A stretch of 64,000 nt of DNA from Natrinema sp031626495 (GCF_031626495.1 NZ_JAMQOJ010000005.1:124001-188000); one strand, 5' to 3'; shown: positions 26,540-35,754, numbered from the stretch's first letter. Translations and numbers: made by a program. The notes: generated by a model not told the origin, from the letters alone.

Positions 26540-28030
26540 TCACGACGCCGCTTCCAGCACGTCCGTCACCCAGATCCGGTTCGGGTCCTCCGTCTCGTCC
26601 ATCCAGTCGGCCAGTCGAGAGCGCATCTCGCGTCGCACGTCGGCGTACTCGGGATGGTCGATCAGGTTCCGCAGTTCCGCCGGATCAGCCTCGAGGTCGT
26701 ACAGCTCGTCGATGTCGGGCCCGTTGTAGACGTACTTGTACCGGTCAGTGCGGACCATTCGCTGGCTGTAGAGGCCGAACTCGTCGCCGTGGTACTGGGC
26801 GAACGTCGAGTCCCGCCACTCGAGATCCGCGGGCGGGTCGCCGCCGTTCTCGAGGAGCGGGACCAGACTCCGCGAGTCGAAGCTCTCGGGGACTGGAACG
26901 TCGGCCATCTCGAGGAACGTCGCCGCCAGATCGTGCAGGTGGACGGGGACGTCGCTGGTCGCACCCGAATCGGTCACGCCCGGCCAGCGGACCTGCAGCG
27001 GAATGCGGTAGGTGTCGTCGTACATCAGCGGCCCCTTATTGAACTGCCGGTGGCTCCCGGCGAAGTCGCCGTGGTCCGAGGCGTGGACGACGACCGTCTC
27101 CTCGGCCAGGCCGCGTTCCTCGAGCGCGTCGAGGACCCGCTCGAGCTGGTGGTCGATCATCGTGATGAAGCCCCAGTACTTCGCGATGGCTTCGGCCCAG
27201 AGATCCCAGTCGAAGTCTTCGACGCCGCGGTAGGAGAGGTAGTTCTCGTGGACCCGCGGTTTCCCGTCGTAGGTCTCGGCGTAGCTCGCGGGTGGCTCGA
27301 TCTCGTCGGGATCGTACAGCGAGGCGTACGGTTCCGGGACCACCCAGGGATGGTGGGGGCCGTAGAAGTCCGCCCGGTGGAAGAAGGGGTCGCTCCGGTC
27401 GCCGTCCGCGTGGGCTTCGATCGCGTCGATGGTCCGCTCGGCGAGGAAGTACGCCCGCGTCTCCTCGACGTCGACCGGCGTCTTCGCGGCGACGAACGTC
27501 CCTTCGTCGGCGTTTCGGGGGTCCTCGCCGGTGTAGATCTCCTCCGTGAGCTCGACCTCGCCGATCGGCGCGTCGCGCTTCTCGCGATGTTCGCGGAACG
27601 CTTCGTCGATGTCGTCGTGGTGTGTGTCGCTGCCGCCCAGATACGAGAATCCGAAGTCAGCGGGGGTCTGGTCGCGGCCCGCGTGCCACTTCCCGGTGTA
27701 GGTCAGGTCGTAGCCGGCGGCATCGAGTTCCGCCGAGAACGTGGGCAGGTCGTCGGGCAGGTTCGCCCGGATCGCGTCCGGCTCGTGGCAGTTGTTCAGC
27801 ATCCCGTGTCCGTGGGGGAACCGGCCGGTCAGCAGCGACGCACGGGCGCTCGAGCAGATGCTGATCGGCGTGAACGCGCGCTCGAAGCGGACGCCCTCGC
27901 TCGAGAGCCGATCGATCGCCGGCGTTTCGACCGGCGGTCCGTCGGGGGCGCTGGCGTCGTATCGCTCCTGGTCGGTCAAAACGAGCAGGACGTTCGGACG
28001 GCTGTCGGCGTCGGCATCAGCGTCTGCCAT
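26540..28030 (-). CDS. Sulfatase / alkaline-phosphatase superfamily hydrolase
   Basis: A 496-residue sulfatase-fold enzyme. The start has the metal site RPNVLLVLTDQER; the nucleophile region is ISICSSARASLLTG, GKWHAG and a later HASDHGDFAGSH site complete the active centre. The formylglycine position is CSSAR rather than the usual C-x-P/A-x-R, so maturation is uncertain. No signal peptide is seen. It may act on sulfate or phosphonate esters. The ATG at 28030 starts an acidic MADADAD tail typical of haloarchaea. Confidence 0.88.
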   Translation of the reverse strand: MADADADADSRPNVLLVLTDQERYDASAPDGPPVETPAIDRLSSEGVRFERAFTPISICSSARASLLTGRFPHGHGMLNNCHEPDAIRANLPDDLPTFSAELDAAGYDLTYTGKWHAGRDQTPADFGFSYLGGSDTHHDDIDEAFREHREKRDAPIGEVELTEEIYTGEDPRNADEGTFVAAKTPVDVEETRAYFLAERTIDAIEAHADGDRSDPFFHRADFYGPHHPWVVPEPYASLYDPDEIEPPASYAETYDGKPRVHENYLSYRGVEDFDWDLWAEAIAKYWGFITMIDHQLERVLDALEERGLAEETVVVHASDHGDFAGSHRQFNKGPLMYDDTYRIPLQVRWPGVTDSGATSDVPVHLHDLAATFLEMADVPVPESFDSRSLVPLLENGGDPPADLEWRDSTFAQYHGDEFGLYSQRMVRTDRYKYVYNGPDIDELYDLEADPAELRNLIDHPEYADVRREMRSRLADWMDETEDPNRIWVTDVLEAAS

Positions 28031-28131
28031 CGGGCGTCGTACATCGACGCCGTAGTTAATGGTGTGACCTGCGTACTGGCGGCTCCCACCGCCGCCGGTC
28101 ATAAGGCAGCGTGGTGTGAACCCCACCGTTC

Positions 28132-28386
28132 ATGAGCCCCCCGTTCGACGGTCCACGCGTGCCGAGCGCGTACTGTGGTGAATGCGACTGGCAGTACCGA
28201 GCCGACGGGGACGAGCCGGACGAACTCAGCCGGGCGATGATCGACCACTTCGTCGAGACCGGCCACTCGCCGGTCGAACGACGTGACGCCGACGAGCGCC
28301 TCGAGAAACACGGCGACGACGGAACGGCGGACGCCTCGAGCGACGGACCCGGCTCGGAAGCCGGAGCGAGTCCAAAGCGCGAATAA
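28132..28386 (+). CDS. Small CxxC/HxxxxxH zinc-finger-like haloarchaeal protein
   Basis: An 84-residue protein. Residues 15-18 hold Cys-Gly-Glu-Cys and about 20 residues later come His and His six apart (MIDHFVETGH), a C2H2-like arrangement that could bind zinc. The C-terminal third is an acidic, Ser/Gly-rich tail. It is divergent from the sulfatase with 101 bp between the starts. Role unknown; nucleic-acid or protein binding is only a guess. Confidence 0.7.
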   Translation: MSPPFDGPRVPSAYCGECDWQYRADGDEPDELSRAMIDHFVETGHSPVERRDADERLEKHGDDGTADASSDGPGSEAGASPKRE

Positions 28387-28417
28387 CCGGGGCCCGACAC
28401 GAGCAGGACCGCGACGG

Positions 28418-28780
28418 TCAGGTCGTTCGCGGGTCGGAAACCGGCTCCTCGAGGTCGAGGCGCAGCCAGGTCCCGCAGACGAACCCGAAGTAGGCCAGTC
28501 CGAATGCGAGGATGGCCGCACCAAAGTGAAACTCCGTCGAGAGCCCCTGTGCGATCGAGAGGACGCCAAAGACAGTCACGCCGGTGAAGACGGCGGCCGG
28601 AACGCTCCCCGACGTGTGGACGAACTGACGAACGTCCGATCGGAGAACGACCGCGACTCCGACGGCGTACACCTGCCAGATCCCGATCAGGAGAATCGCG
28701 GAGGAAGTCGCCGTCCGGGCGACCGCGGTCACCGCGGTCGCGACGACGAGTGCGAGTGCGTATCGAGTCGAGCGACGCAT
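28418..28780 (-). CDS. Four-helix membrane protein of unknown function
   Basis: A 120-residue protein with four hydrophobic segments (about 7-20, 25-45, 60-80 and 86-106), a basic N-terminus (MRRSTRYA) and an acidic tail. No motif recognised. It lies 67 bp before hisS on the same strand but the gap contains an AT-rich stretch (GTTAGTAAATATAG) that belongs to its own promoter on the minus strand. Confidence 0.65.
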   Translation of the reverse strand: MRRSTRYALALVVATAVTAVARTATSSAILLIGIWQVYAVGVAVVLRSDVRQFVHTSGSVPAAVFTGVTVFGVLSIAQGLSTEFHFGAAILAFGLAYFGFVCGTWLRLDLEEPVSDPRTT

Positions 28781-28847
28781 GGTCGATACGTCGTCGGACG
28801 TGTTAGTAAATATAGAGGAGCGGACGACTGCGAACGGGAGTGTCAGT

Positions 28848-30146
28848 TCACGCGAAGTCCTCGAGCGTCGGTCGCTCGAGGTCGCCCGGGAACTCGTCGA
28901 CGGGAACCTGCGTCTGGTCGCCCGATTCCATATCCTTGATCGTCACTTCGTCGTTCGCCAAGTCCTGTTCGCCGGCGATGACGACCGTCTCGGCGTTGAT
29001 CGAATCGGCGTAGTCGAGCTGTGCGCCGAAGGAGCGGCCGGCGACGTCGGTTTCGACGACGTGACCGCGCTCGCGCAGGTCCCGGGAGATTCGTGCCGCC
29101 TCCGTCCGCGTATCCCCGATCTGCAGGACGTAGTAGTCCGTAGTCACTTCCTCCTCGGGCCAGACGCCCGCGCGCTGCAACAGCAGTGGCAGCGTCGCGT
29201 GTCCCGGCGCGACGCCGACCGCGGGTGTGGGCTGGCCGCCGAAGCTCTCGATGAGGTCGTCGTAGCGGCCGCCGCCGAAGATCGACCGCGAGACCTCGCC
29301 GGCCGAGTCGAAGCACTCGAAGACGACGCCCGTGTAGTAGTCCAGCCCGCGGGCCGTCTCGAGCGAGATCGTGCAGTACTCGCGAGCGCCGAAGTCCTCG
29401 GCGGCCGCGAGCACGTTCTGCAGGTTCTCGACGGCCGCGTCGACGCGCTCGGTGTCCGCGAACGATTTGACCTCCTCGAGATCGCCGCCCGCGATGAGGT
29501 CGTCGAACTCGGCGGCCTGATCGGCCGAGAGGCCGGCTCCGACCAGCAGATCGTGGTACTCCGCCCGCGAGATCTTGTCGGACTTGTCGACCGCGCGGAT
29601 CGCCGCCTCGGTGTCGACGGCAGCGTCGTAGCTCTCGAGGACGCCCCCGAGGATGTCGCGGTGGGAGATCCGGAACTCGAAGTGGTCGCCGGTCAGCCCC
29701 AGTCCGGTCAGCGCGTCGGCGGCCCACGCGAGGATCTCGGCGTCGGCCTCGGGCTCTGTGGAGCCGAAGATGTCGACGTTGGTCTGGTAGAACTCACGCT
29801 GGCGGCCCTGCTGGACCTGCTCGTAGCGCCAGAACGGGCGCGTGGAGAACCACTTGATCGGCTTCGAGAGTTCCTGCTGTTTCGCGACGACCATCCGGGC
29901 GACAGTCGGCGTCAGTTCGGGCGTCAGCGTCACGTGGCGACCGCCCTGGTCCTCGAACGAGTAGAGTTCGTCGACGATGTCGTCGCCGCTCTTGTCGGTC
30001 CACATCTCGGCGCGCTCCAGCGCCGGCGTCCCGATCTCGCGGAAGCCGTACTCGCGGGCGGTCCCCTCCAGGACGTCGATAGTCGCCCGCCTGGCGGCCA
30101 TCTCGCCGGGGTAGAAGTCACGAAAGCCCTTGATCCGGTCGTACAT
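28848..30146 (-). CDS. hisS: Histidine--tRNA ligase
   Basis: A 432-residue class II synthetase. Motif 2 is RPFWRYEQVQQGRQREFYQ, the histidine-binding motifs are LDYYTGVVFE and GGGRYDDL, and motif 3 is GVAPGHATL (usually GFGLGxERL, so diverged as in some archaeal enzymes). A C-terminal anticodon-binding domain (about 335-432) follows. I chose the ATG at 30146, the family's usual MYDRIKGFRD start; a GTG at 30164 would add six residues. Confidence 0.95.
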   Translation of the reverse strand: MYDRIKGFRDFYPGEMAARRATIDVLEGTAREYGFREIGTPALERAEMWTDKSGDDIVDELYSFEDQGGRHVTLTPELTPTVARMVVAKQQELSKPIKWFSTRPFWRYEQVQQGRQREFYQTNVDIFGSTEPEADAEILAWAADALTGLGLTGDHFEFRISHRDILGGVLESYDAAVDTEAAIRAVDKSDKISRAEYHDLLVGAGLSADQAAEFDDLIAGGDLEEVKSFADTERVDAAVENLQNVLAAAEDFGAREYCTISLETARGLDYYTGVVFECFDSAGEVSRSIFGGGRYDDLIESFGGQPTPAVGVAPGHATLPLLLQRAGVWPEEEVTTDYYVLQIGDTRTEAARISRDLRERGHVVETDVAGRSFGAQLDYADSINAETVVIAGEQDLANDEVTIKDMESGDQTQVPVDEFPGDLERPTLEDFA

Positions 30147-30321
30147 GGAAACGGGTTCGGCCACGCCGAACTTCTATCCTTCCGTTCGGCGACGGCGGCC
30201 CGTCGCTCTCGTCGCTGGCCCCGTCGAACGTTTGGTTCAACGCTGATTACCGTTAGTTCGATCGTCGCGGGTTCGAGATAGTCCCGTAGGTTGATAGCGA
30301 CCTGCTGCGAGAGTAGCGACC

Positions 30322-31367
30322 GTGCAACGCGTGGCCGACGACGACTGGGTCGCGGAGATCGGCGAGCAGCTGCCGGTCTCGCCGCTGTCGGTTCTCGGAC
30401 TCTTTCTCGCCGCGGTCATCGGGACGCGACTCGCGCTCGAGCACCTGTCGACCCGGACGTTGCTCGAGAGCGTCTTTCCGCTGGCGGCCGCGACCGCGGT
30501 CGTCTTCGCCGACCGCTGGCTGGTCGCCCGGGACGTCTCCGCGCGGGATCGGCTCACCGTCTTCGGCTACGGGCTCGGCGGTTTCCTCGCGGCTGTCCTC
30601 GTGACCGCGCTCCACCTCTTCGTGCTCTATCTCGAGGGGACCGGCGCGCTGGCGCCGCTGTACTGCTCCTCGTGGGTGGGACAGTCGGCGTCGGCGCGGG
30701 GACGATTGCTGGCATCTACGAGATCCGACAGCGGGCCGCGGTCCGCGAAGCCGAGCGCCAGAGCGAACGGCTCGAGCAGTTCGCGAGCGTCGTCAGCCAC
30801 GACCTGCGGAATCCGCTGAGTGTCGCTCAGGGGCGGCTTCGAGCGGCGTTTACGACGGGTGATGCGGAACACCTTCAGGAGGTCGACGCGGCGCTGACCC
30901 GAATGGACGAACTCATCGAGGAGACGCTGTCGGTCGCCCGCAGCGGCACTCAGGTCGAGGATCCCTACGAGGTGCCGCTGGTGGAACTCGCGAGCGAGGC
31001 GTGGACGGTCGTCGAAACGGGCGACGCGACCTACGAGACGGTCGGCGACCGGACCCTGCAGGTCGACCCCGCTCGAGCGAAACAGCTCTTCGAGAACCTC
31101 TACCGAAATGCGATCGAGCACGGCCGCGAGGACGTCCATATCCGCGTCGGCCCCTGCGACAGCGGGTTCTTCGTCGCGGACGACGGCCCCGGCATCCCCG
31201 AAGACGAGTGCGACGAGGTCTTAGAGCAGGGATACTCGGGCTCTGAGGACGGCTCTGGGCTGGGACTGGCGATCGTCCGGGCCATTGCGGATGCCCACGG
31301 CTGGCAGGTTGCGGTCACCGAGAGCGAAGACGGTGGCGCGCGGTTCGAGTTCACGCGCGGCGGCTGA
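30322..31367 (+). pseudogene. Sensor histidine kinase gene with a frameshift
   Basis: From the GTG at 30322 the frame encodes an N-terminal domain with about four membrane helices (PLSVLGLFLAAVIGTRLAL, FPLAAATAVVFADRWLV and others). Near 30645-30665 coding potential moves to another frame: AVLLLVGGTVGVGAG, EQFASVVSHDLRNPL (H-box), LFENLYRNAIEHG (N), ADDGPGIP (G1) and SGLGLAIVRAIA (G2), ending at 31367. Both halves are well preserved, so the break is recent or an assembly error. If real, the kinase would be split from its membrane part. The signal sensed is unknown. Confidence 0.75.
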
Positions 31368-31385
31368 AACGGCGAGTCAACCGAG

Positions 31386-31976
31386 CTACCGGACGTTCGT
31401 CACGTACGTCTGGTCGTGATCCGGGAAGTACTCGGCGACGGCTCGCGGTCCCTCTTCGTCCGCGATGGTCGCCCGAAGCTCCGCCTCGTAGTCGGCTCGA
31501 TCGATCTCCTCGCTCGGGCCGACGATCACGTCCAGTCGGTTCTCGACGAGCCGATCGACGGCCGACCGACCGAAGCCCGACAGCGGCGCGATGTAATCGA
31601 CATCGTGGCGGTCCTCGAGGCTCTGGGCCTGCGCCCGCGAGACCGTCGGGACGCGGTCGTCCCGGCGGGTGCCGTCGGCGACGGCGTCGAACTCGCGGGC
31701 CGCCAGTTGCTCGAGCGCGTGCTGGTGGACCAGCTGGATCCCGTTCCGGGGGAAACCGTCCTCGCGGATCCGGTCGACGGCCTCCCGGGCGACGTCGGGG
31801 TCGCACTCGAGGCGCTCGAAGTCGAAGCCGGCCCGTTCGGCCGTCTCCCGGGCGTGTTTCCAGTCGTCGCTGACGCCGAAGTGGGCCGTCAGCAGCGTTA
31901 CGTCGTAAAACTCCTCGAGCAAGAGCGCGGCCAGCGTCGAGTCCTTGCCGCCGCTGTAGAGCAGTCCGAGCTCCAT
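31386..31976 (-). CDS. PP-loop ATPase (adenine-nucleotide alpha-hydrolase superfamily)
   Basis: A 196-residue protein with the PP-loop SGGKDSTLAALLL at residues 8-20 and later DGTRRDDRVPTVSRA. These features fit the ATP-pyrophosphatase superfamily (asparagine synthase, tRNA thiolases, diphthamide synthase), but none of the cysteines typical of tRNA sulfurtransferases are visible. It may activate a carboxylate or a nucleobase. The ATG overlaps the TGA of the PDCD5 gene (TGATG), so it is co-translated with it. Confidence 0.82.
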   Translation of the reverse strand: MELGLLYSGGKDSTLAALLLEEFYDVTLLTAHFGVSDDWKHARETAERAGFDFERLECDPDVAREAVDRIREDGFPRNGIQLVHQHALEQLAAREFDAVADGTRRDDRVPTVSRAQAQSLEDRHDVDYIAPLSGFGRSAVDRLVENRLDVIVGPSEEIDRADYEAELRATIADEEGPRAVAEYFPDHDQTYVTNVR

Positions 31977-32326
31977 CAGCGCCGCTGGATGTCGAAGCTC
32001 TGCGAGTCGGGCTTGAGCTCCTTCAGGAGCTGTTTCATCTTCTCGTCGTCGATCTTGCCCTGAATGCGGCCGCTCCGGGCGAGACTGACGACCTGTCGCT
32101 CGACCTGCTCCCCGAACTGGGGCTTGCTCATCTTGACCGTGTTGAGCCGCTTGCGGGCGTCGTCGGTCAGATGCTGGCGGAGCACGGCCTTCTTCTGTGC
32201 CTCGGCCTGCTGCTGGGCCGCCTCCTGGCTCGCCTCGTCCCCCTGGGATTCGGCGCGGTCCTGGAGCTGCTCCATCTTCTTCTGTCGGAGCTCCTCGAGT
32301 CGCTCGTCGTCTGGTGAGCCGCTCAT
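31976..32326 (-). CDS. PDCD5/TFAR19-family DNA-binding protein
   Basis: A 116-residue protein of normal length for the family. The N-terminal helix is charged (ERLEELRQKKMEQLQ), then a Gln/Ala-rich stretch, the LTDDARKRLNTVKMSKP core and the C-terminal RSGRIQGKIDDEKMKQLLKEL helix. Archaeal homologues bind DNA or ribosomal complexes; the exact role is unknown. It lies between rps19e and the PP-loop gene in a three-gene minus-strand cluster, a common haloarchaeal arrangement. Confidence 0.92.
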   Translation of the reverse strand: MSGSPDDERLEELRQKKMEQLQDRAESQGDEASQEAAQQQAEAQKKAVLRQHLTDDARKRLNTVKMSKPQFGEQVERQVVSLARSGRIQGKIDDEKMKQLLKELKPDSQSFDIQRR

Positions 32327-32432
32327 AGGTATCTCTGCGTTCTAATTCTCTCGCGGGCGGGAAAATGATTACGGACACGGACGCGTAGCGACGCCTCTCC
32401 GTGGCGAAACCGACGCGAAAACGATCTCGTGA

Positions 32433-32888
32433 TCAGGCGTAGCGCTCGAGTTCCGGGCGGTCGAGGTCTTCGAGGACGGAGCCGGCCGTGTCGTCGAGCA
32501 GGCTGCGGCCCTCGGCGGTGATGCGGCGGCCTTCGCCCTCCGCGGTTTCGACGAGGTCCTCCTCCTCGAGCTGCTGGAGGATCGTCCGGATGAGGTTCTT
32601 CGAGCCGTCGGTTCGGTGGTCGGGTGCGACCTGGTAGCGGTTCGAGCCGCCCTTCGCGCCGCCGTACTCGGTCGAGAGGCGTTCGACGCCGATGGGGCCG
32701 CGATCGGCGACCTTGCGCAGGAGGCTCGCCGCGCGAGTCGCCCAGAAGTCGTCCTGTTCGGGCGGCAGTTCCCGGTCGACGCCGGTCTTGGCGAACGCGC
32801 CCCACTCCGGTTCCTCGAGTCGATCCGCGAGATCGTCGGCGAGCGCCTCGATGAGGTCGTCCGCCGGAACGTCGTACATCGTAGCCAT
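32433..32888 (-). CDS. rps19e: 30S ribosomal protein S19e
   Basis: A 151-residue archaeal/eukaryotic ribosomal protein with a winged-helix fold. Motifs: YDVPADDLIEALADDL at the start, DDFWATRAASLLRKV, GPIGVERLSTEYGG and RTILQQLEEEDLVE. It binds the head of the small subunit. Two close Met codons exist; the ATG at 32888 (MATMYDVP) is preferred because it fits the family. It is divergent from thiL. Confidence 0.96.
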   Translation of the reverse strand: MATMYDVPADDLIEALADDLADRLEEPEWGAFAKTGVDRELPPEQDDFWATRAASLLRKVADRGPIGVERLSTEYGGAKGGSNRYQVAPDHRTDGSKNLIRTILQQLEEEDLVETAEGEGRRITAEGRSLLDDTAGSVLEDLDRPELERYA

Positions 32889-32982
32889 TGGCGTGTGGTT
32901 CCCGTCGCCGGCATTTAAGAGCATCGTATCACCGCGAGCGCGGCCCGGACCGTTTTTCGCCCTCGAGTAGAAACGGAGGTGT

Positions 32983-33885
32983 ATGGACGAACGCGCCGCC
33001 CTGCGGCTCCTGTCGGGCGAACTCGAGGCGGCCGGCGACGACGCGGCCGTCGTCGACGGGCTAGTCGTGACGACGGACATGCTCCACGAGCGGACGGATT
33101 TTCCGGCGGGAACGACCCGCTACACGGCCGGCTGGCGCGCCGTCGGCGCGTCGCTGTCGGACGTGGCGGCGATGGGTGCCGAGGCCACGGCCGCCGTCGC
33201 CGCCTACGCCGCCCCCGAGTTCGACCGCGACGAACTGCTCGCCTTCGTCCGCGGCGCGAGCGACGTCTGCGAGCGCGTCGGGACCGAGTACGTCGGCGGC
33301 GATCTGGACGGCCACGACGAGTTCACCGTGTCGACGACCGCGATCGGACGCACCGACGACCCCGTCCGCCGAAGCGGCGCTCTAGCCGGCGACCTCGTCT
33401 GCGTGACCGGCACGCTCGGCCGGAGCGCCGCTGCGCTCGAGTACTTCGGGCGCGCTCGTGACCGCCCCGACGACGATCGGATCCGCGAACGCGCGAACGA
33501 CCTGTTCCGGTTCGACCCCCGAATCGCGGCCGGACAGGCGCTGGCCCCACACGCGACCGCGATGATGGACTCGAGCGACGGGCTCGCCCGGTCGCTCCAC
33601 CAGCTCGCCGAGGCCGGCGACTGCGGCTTCGCGATCGACTCCGGGCGACTGCCGATCGACGACGCCGTCCGCGATGTCGCCGACGGCGAGGACGACGCGC
33701 TCGACCTCGCGACGACCTTCGGCGAGGACTTCGAACTCGTCGCGACGCTCCCCGAGGACGCGGTGTCGACCGTTCGAGGCGAGATCGACGTGCCGCTCTC
33801 GGTGGTCGGTTCGGTGCTCGAGGCGAGCGGCGAGATCACGATGGACGGCGAACCCCTCCCGGATCGCGGCTACACGCACGGCTGA
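32983..33885 (+). CDS. thiL: Thiamine-monophosphate kinase
   Basis: A 300-residue ATP-dependent kinase forming thiamine diphosphate. Family features: GDDAAVVDG near residue 17, VTTDMLHERTDF, the VGASLSDVAAMGAEATAAVAA stretch and VCVTGTLGRSAAAL, with the C-terminal MDSSDGLARSLHQLA. GGAGG lies only 3 nt before the ATG (32975-32979), a poorly spaced Shine-Dalgarno; a leaderless transcript is equally possible. Thiamine diphosphate is the cofactor of the E1 subunit encoded at 51117, but that gene is 17 kb away. Confidence 0.93.
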   Translation: MDERAALRLLSGELEAAGDDAAVVDGLVVTTDMLHERTDFPAGTTRYTAGWRAVGASLSDVAAMGAEATAAVAAYAAPEFDRDELLAFVRGASDVCERVGTEYVGGDLDGHDEFTVSTTAIGRTDDPVRRSGALAGDLVCVTGTLGRSAAALEYFGRARDRPDDDRIRERANDLFRFDPRIAAGQALAPHATAMMDSSDGLARSLHQLAEAGDCGFAIDSGRLPIDDAVRDVADGEDDALDLATTFGEDFELVATLPEDAVSTVRGEIDVPLSVVGSVLEASGEITMDGEPLPDRGYTHG

Positions 33886-33927
33886 GGGCGAAGACGAGCC
33901 GAAAGACGAGACGAGCGGTCGAACGCG

Positions 33928-35088
33928 TCAGGTGACGATCTCGACCGGCACCGGCATGAAACAGAGCAGGCCGATCCCGAAGGTGACGACCCCGAGGACG
34001 AACCGGCCGCGTCCCAGCGACTCGTCGCGAATCGGCGTCGCCGGTCCCATCGACGCGAACAGCGTCGTCAGCAGCCCCCAGAGGATCCAGACGAAGACCG
34101 TGTTCAGGCTGTGGTCCTGTACGTAGTAGAGGAAGCCAGCGAGTGCGAACAGAACGCCCGGAACGATCGCTGCGATCGTCTCCTGCAGTTCGCCGGTCAT
34201 CGCCCGGAGGATGTGGCCGCCGTCGAGCTGGCCGACCGGAATCAGGTTGAGGAAGGTGACGAACATGCCGACCCACGCCCCGATGACGACCGGGTTCACG
34301 CCCCTCGTGGGGTCGTTACGGTACAGCGGCTGGTCGAAGCCGGCCGCGAGCAACTCGAGCAGTGGGGGATAGCCCAATCGGATCGTGATCGCGTCGGGGT
34401 CCTGCAACACCGCTTCGGGAACGGTCACCGGCGGCAAGTGAAGCCCGATCACCGTCACGACGACCGTCGCGACGAAGCCGGCCAGCGGGCCGGCGACGCC
34501 GATATCGAACAGCGCCTTGCGGTCGGGCATCCGTCCCTTCATCTTGATGACCGCCCCCATCGTTCCGATGAGCGTCGGGACCGGGATGAAGTAGGGCAGC
34601 GAGGCGTCGACCTGATGGTAGCGGCTCATCACGTAGTGGCCCATCTCGTGAACGCCGAGGACGCCGAGAATCGCGGCCGTGAACGGCCAAGCGTGCCAGA
34701 TCGTGGTCGGATCGGCGAACGGATCGATCTGGTACCACATCGCGCCGGCGAACAGCGTCGAGCCGACCGTCAGGAGGAGCAACACGATGTTCGTCCACGG
34801 GATACCGTCGATCCCGACGTCCGTCGGCTCGGCGACGAGGGCGTACTCGCCGTGGCGCAGCTCGAGATCGGCGTCGTAGCCGCGTTCGCGAAACGCCGGC
34901 CAGAGTTCGTCCATGACCCGCTCCGGATGCGCGAGCGGGTCGCCGTAGTACACGAGCCGCTCGCCCTCTCGCTCGACGTCGTAGACGGCAAACACCGATT
35001 CGATCCGATCGATCGGGGGGCCGTCCTCGAGGGACCGGCCGCCGCGTCTTGCGGTGCCGAATCCGGACCGATCGACATCTTCCATCAT
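33928..35088 (-). CDS. Site-2 protease family zinc metalloprotease (M50)
   Basis: A 386-residue membrane protease with about seven helices. The zinc motif is GVHEMGHYVMSR near residues 145-156, and the second metal site is NLIPVGQLDGGHIL. A soluble N-terminal domain of about 100 residues (WPAFRERGYDADLELRHGEYALVA) precedes the first helix. Such enzymes cut membrane-bound substrates in regulated intramembrane proteolysis. No anti-sigma-like substrate is visible nearby. Confidence 0.9.
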   Translation of the reverse strand: MMEDVDRSGFGTARRGGRSLEDGPPIDRIESVFAVYDVEREGERLVYYGDPLAHPERVMDELWPAFRERGYDADLELRHGEYALVAEPTDVGIDGIPWTNIVLLLLTVGSTLFAGAMWYQIDPFADPTTIWHAWPFTAAILGVLGVHEMGHYVMSRYHQVDASLPYFIPVPTLIGTMGAVIKMKGRMPDRKALFDIGVAGPLAGFVATVVVTVIGLHLPPVTVPEAVLQDPDAITIRLGYPPLLELLAAGFDQPLYRNDPTRGVNPVVIGAWVGMFVTFLNLIPVGQLDGGHILRAMTGELQETIAAIVPGVLFALAGFLYYVQDHSLNTVFVWILWGLLTTLFASMGPATPIRDESLGRGRFVLGVVTFGIGLLCFMPVPVEIVT

Positions 35089-35301
35089 CAGTGGTTCAGG
35101 ATCTGTCGGTATAAATCGACTGCCGTCGGCAGGGCCGACCGTCTTTCTCGAGCGCGGACCGTCGGCATCGCCTCGCAGTGCGCAGCGATGCTGCCGATCG
35201 AACTCGAGGTGTGGGTGCGGCGAAGCGACGACCGAAAGACGGCGTCAGCGGGGGTGAGGGACCGAGATGATCGTGCCGGAGTGGCGTCGGTGACGCGCCG
35301 G

Positions 35302-35390
35302 CACGGGTGCGTGAGGGAGTGTGGTACGGGTGTGCAGCACAGGTGCGTGAGGGAGTGCTGCACGGATGCGTGAGGGTGTTGCGGGGATGT
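35302..35390 (+). repeat. Imperfect direct repeats (in the 35089-35429 gap)
   Basis: The 341-bp gap between the protease gene and the wHTH gene holds no gene. It has GTGCGTGAGGGAGTG at 35307-35321 and 35343-35357 and a diverged ATGCGTGAGGGTGTT at 35366-35380. Each unit is flanked by CACGG- or CAGCAC-like bases. Periods are 36 and 23 bp, so this is a degenerate array without coding potential. Confidence 0.55.
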
Positions 35391-35429
35391 TCGTCGGGCG
35401 GATCGGGCCGTCGAGAGGCGGATCGACAG

Positions 35430-35675
35430 TCAGGCGGGTGCGACGCGCCAGGTCGTCGCGCTCGTGTAGGACCATTTCTCGATCTCGAGGTCGCTGACCG
35501 AGTCAGAGAGCTTGACCATCAGTGCGCCGATCTCTTTGGGGGACATGCCGACATCGTCCGCGATGAACTTGCCTTTGAAGTACAGCTCGCCGTCTTCGGC
35601 GCGTTCGCGCAGGTAGCGTTTCAGGCGGCGTTCCTTGCTTTCCGTGGAGGGTTGGGCTGTCGTGCTCATCGACAT
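35430..35675 (-). CDS. Small haloarchaeal winged-helix-like protein
   Basis: An 81-residue basic-then-acidic protein: a Thr/Gln/Ser N-terminus, ESKERRLKRYLRERAEDGELYF, KGKFIADDVGMSPKEIGALMVKLSD (helix-turn-helix-like) and a WSYTSATTWRV C-terminal hairpin. I recognise it as a conserved haloarchaeal family with a winged-helix look, but its DNA target is not known. GGGGAG precedes the ATG at 35675 and TTTATAA lies about 27 nt upstream (35699-35706); a second ATG is at 35669. Confidence 0.78.
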   Translation of the reverse strand: MSMSTTAQPSTESKERRLKRYLRERAEDGELYFKGKFIADDVGMSPKEIGALMVKLSDSVSDLEIEKWSYTSATTWRVAPA

Positions 35676-35754
35676 CTCCCCTTTCCGACGGCAATTTGTT
35701 ATAAAGGGAGGATGGTTAGCCGCGTTTCGATTGTGTTCAGCGATCTGGGGGGTA

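Noticed and set aside
30291..30640. Alternative continuous frame for the whole histidine kinase from 30291
   Set aside because: The part before about 30655 in that frame is Arg-rich and has no membrane helices, whereas the other frame gives clear helices. The frameshift explanation fits better.
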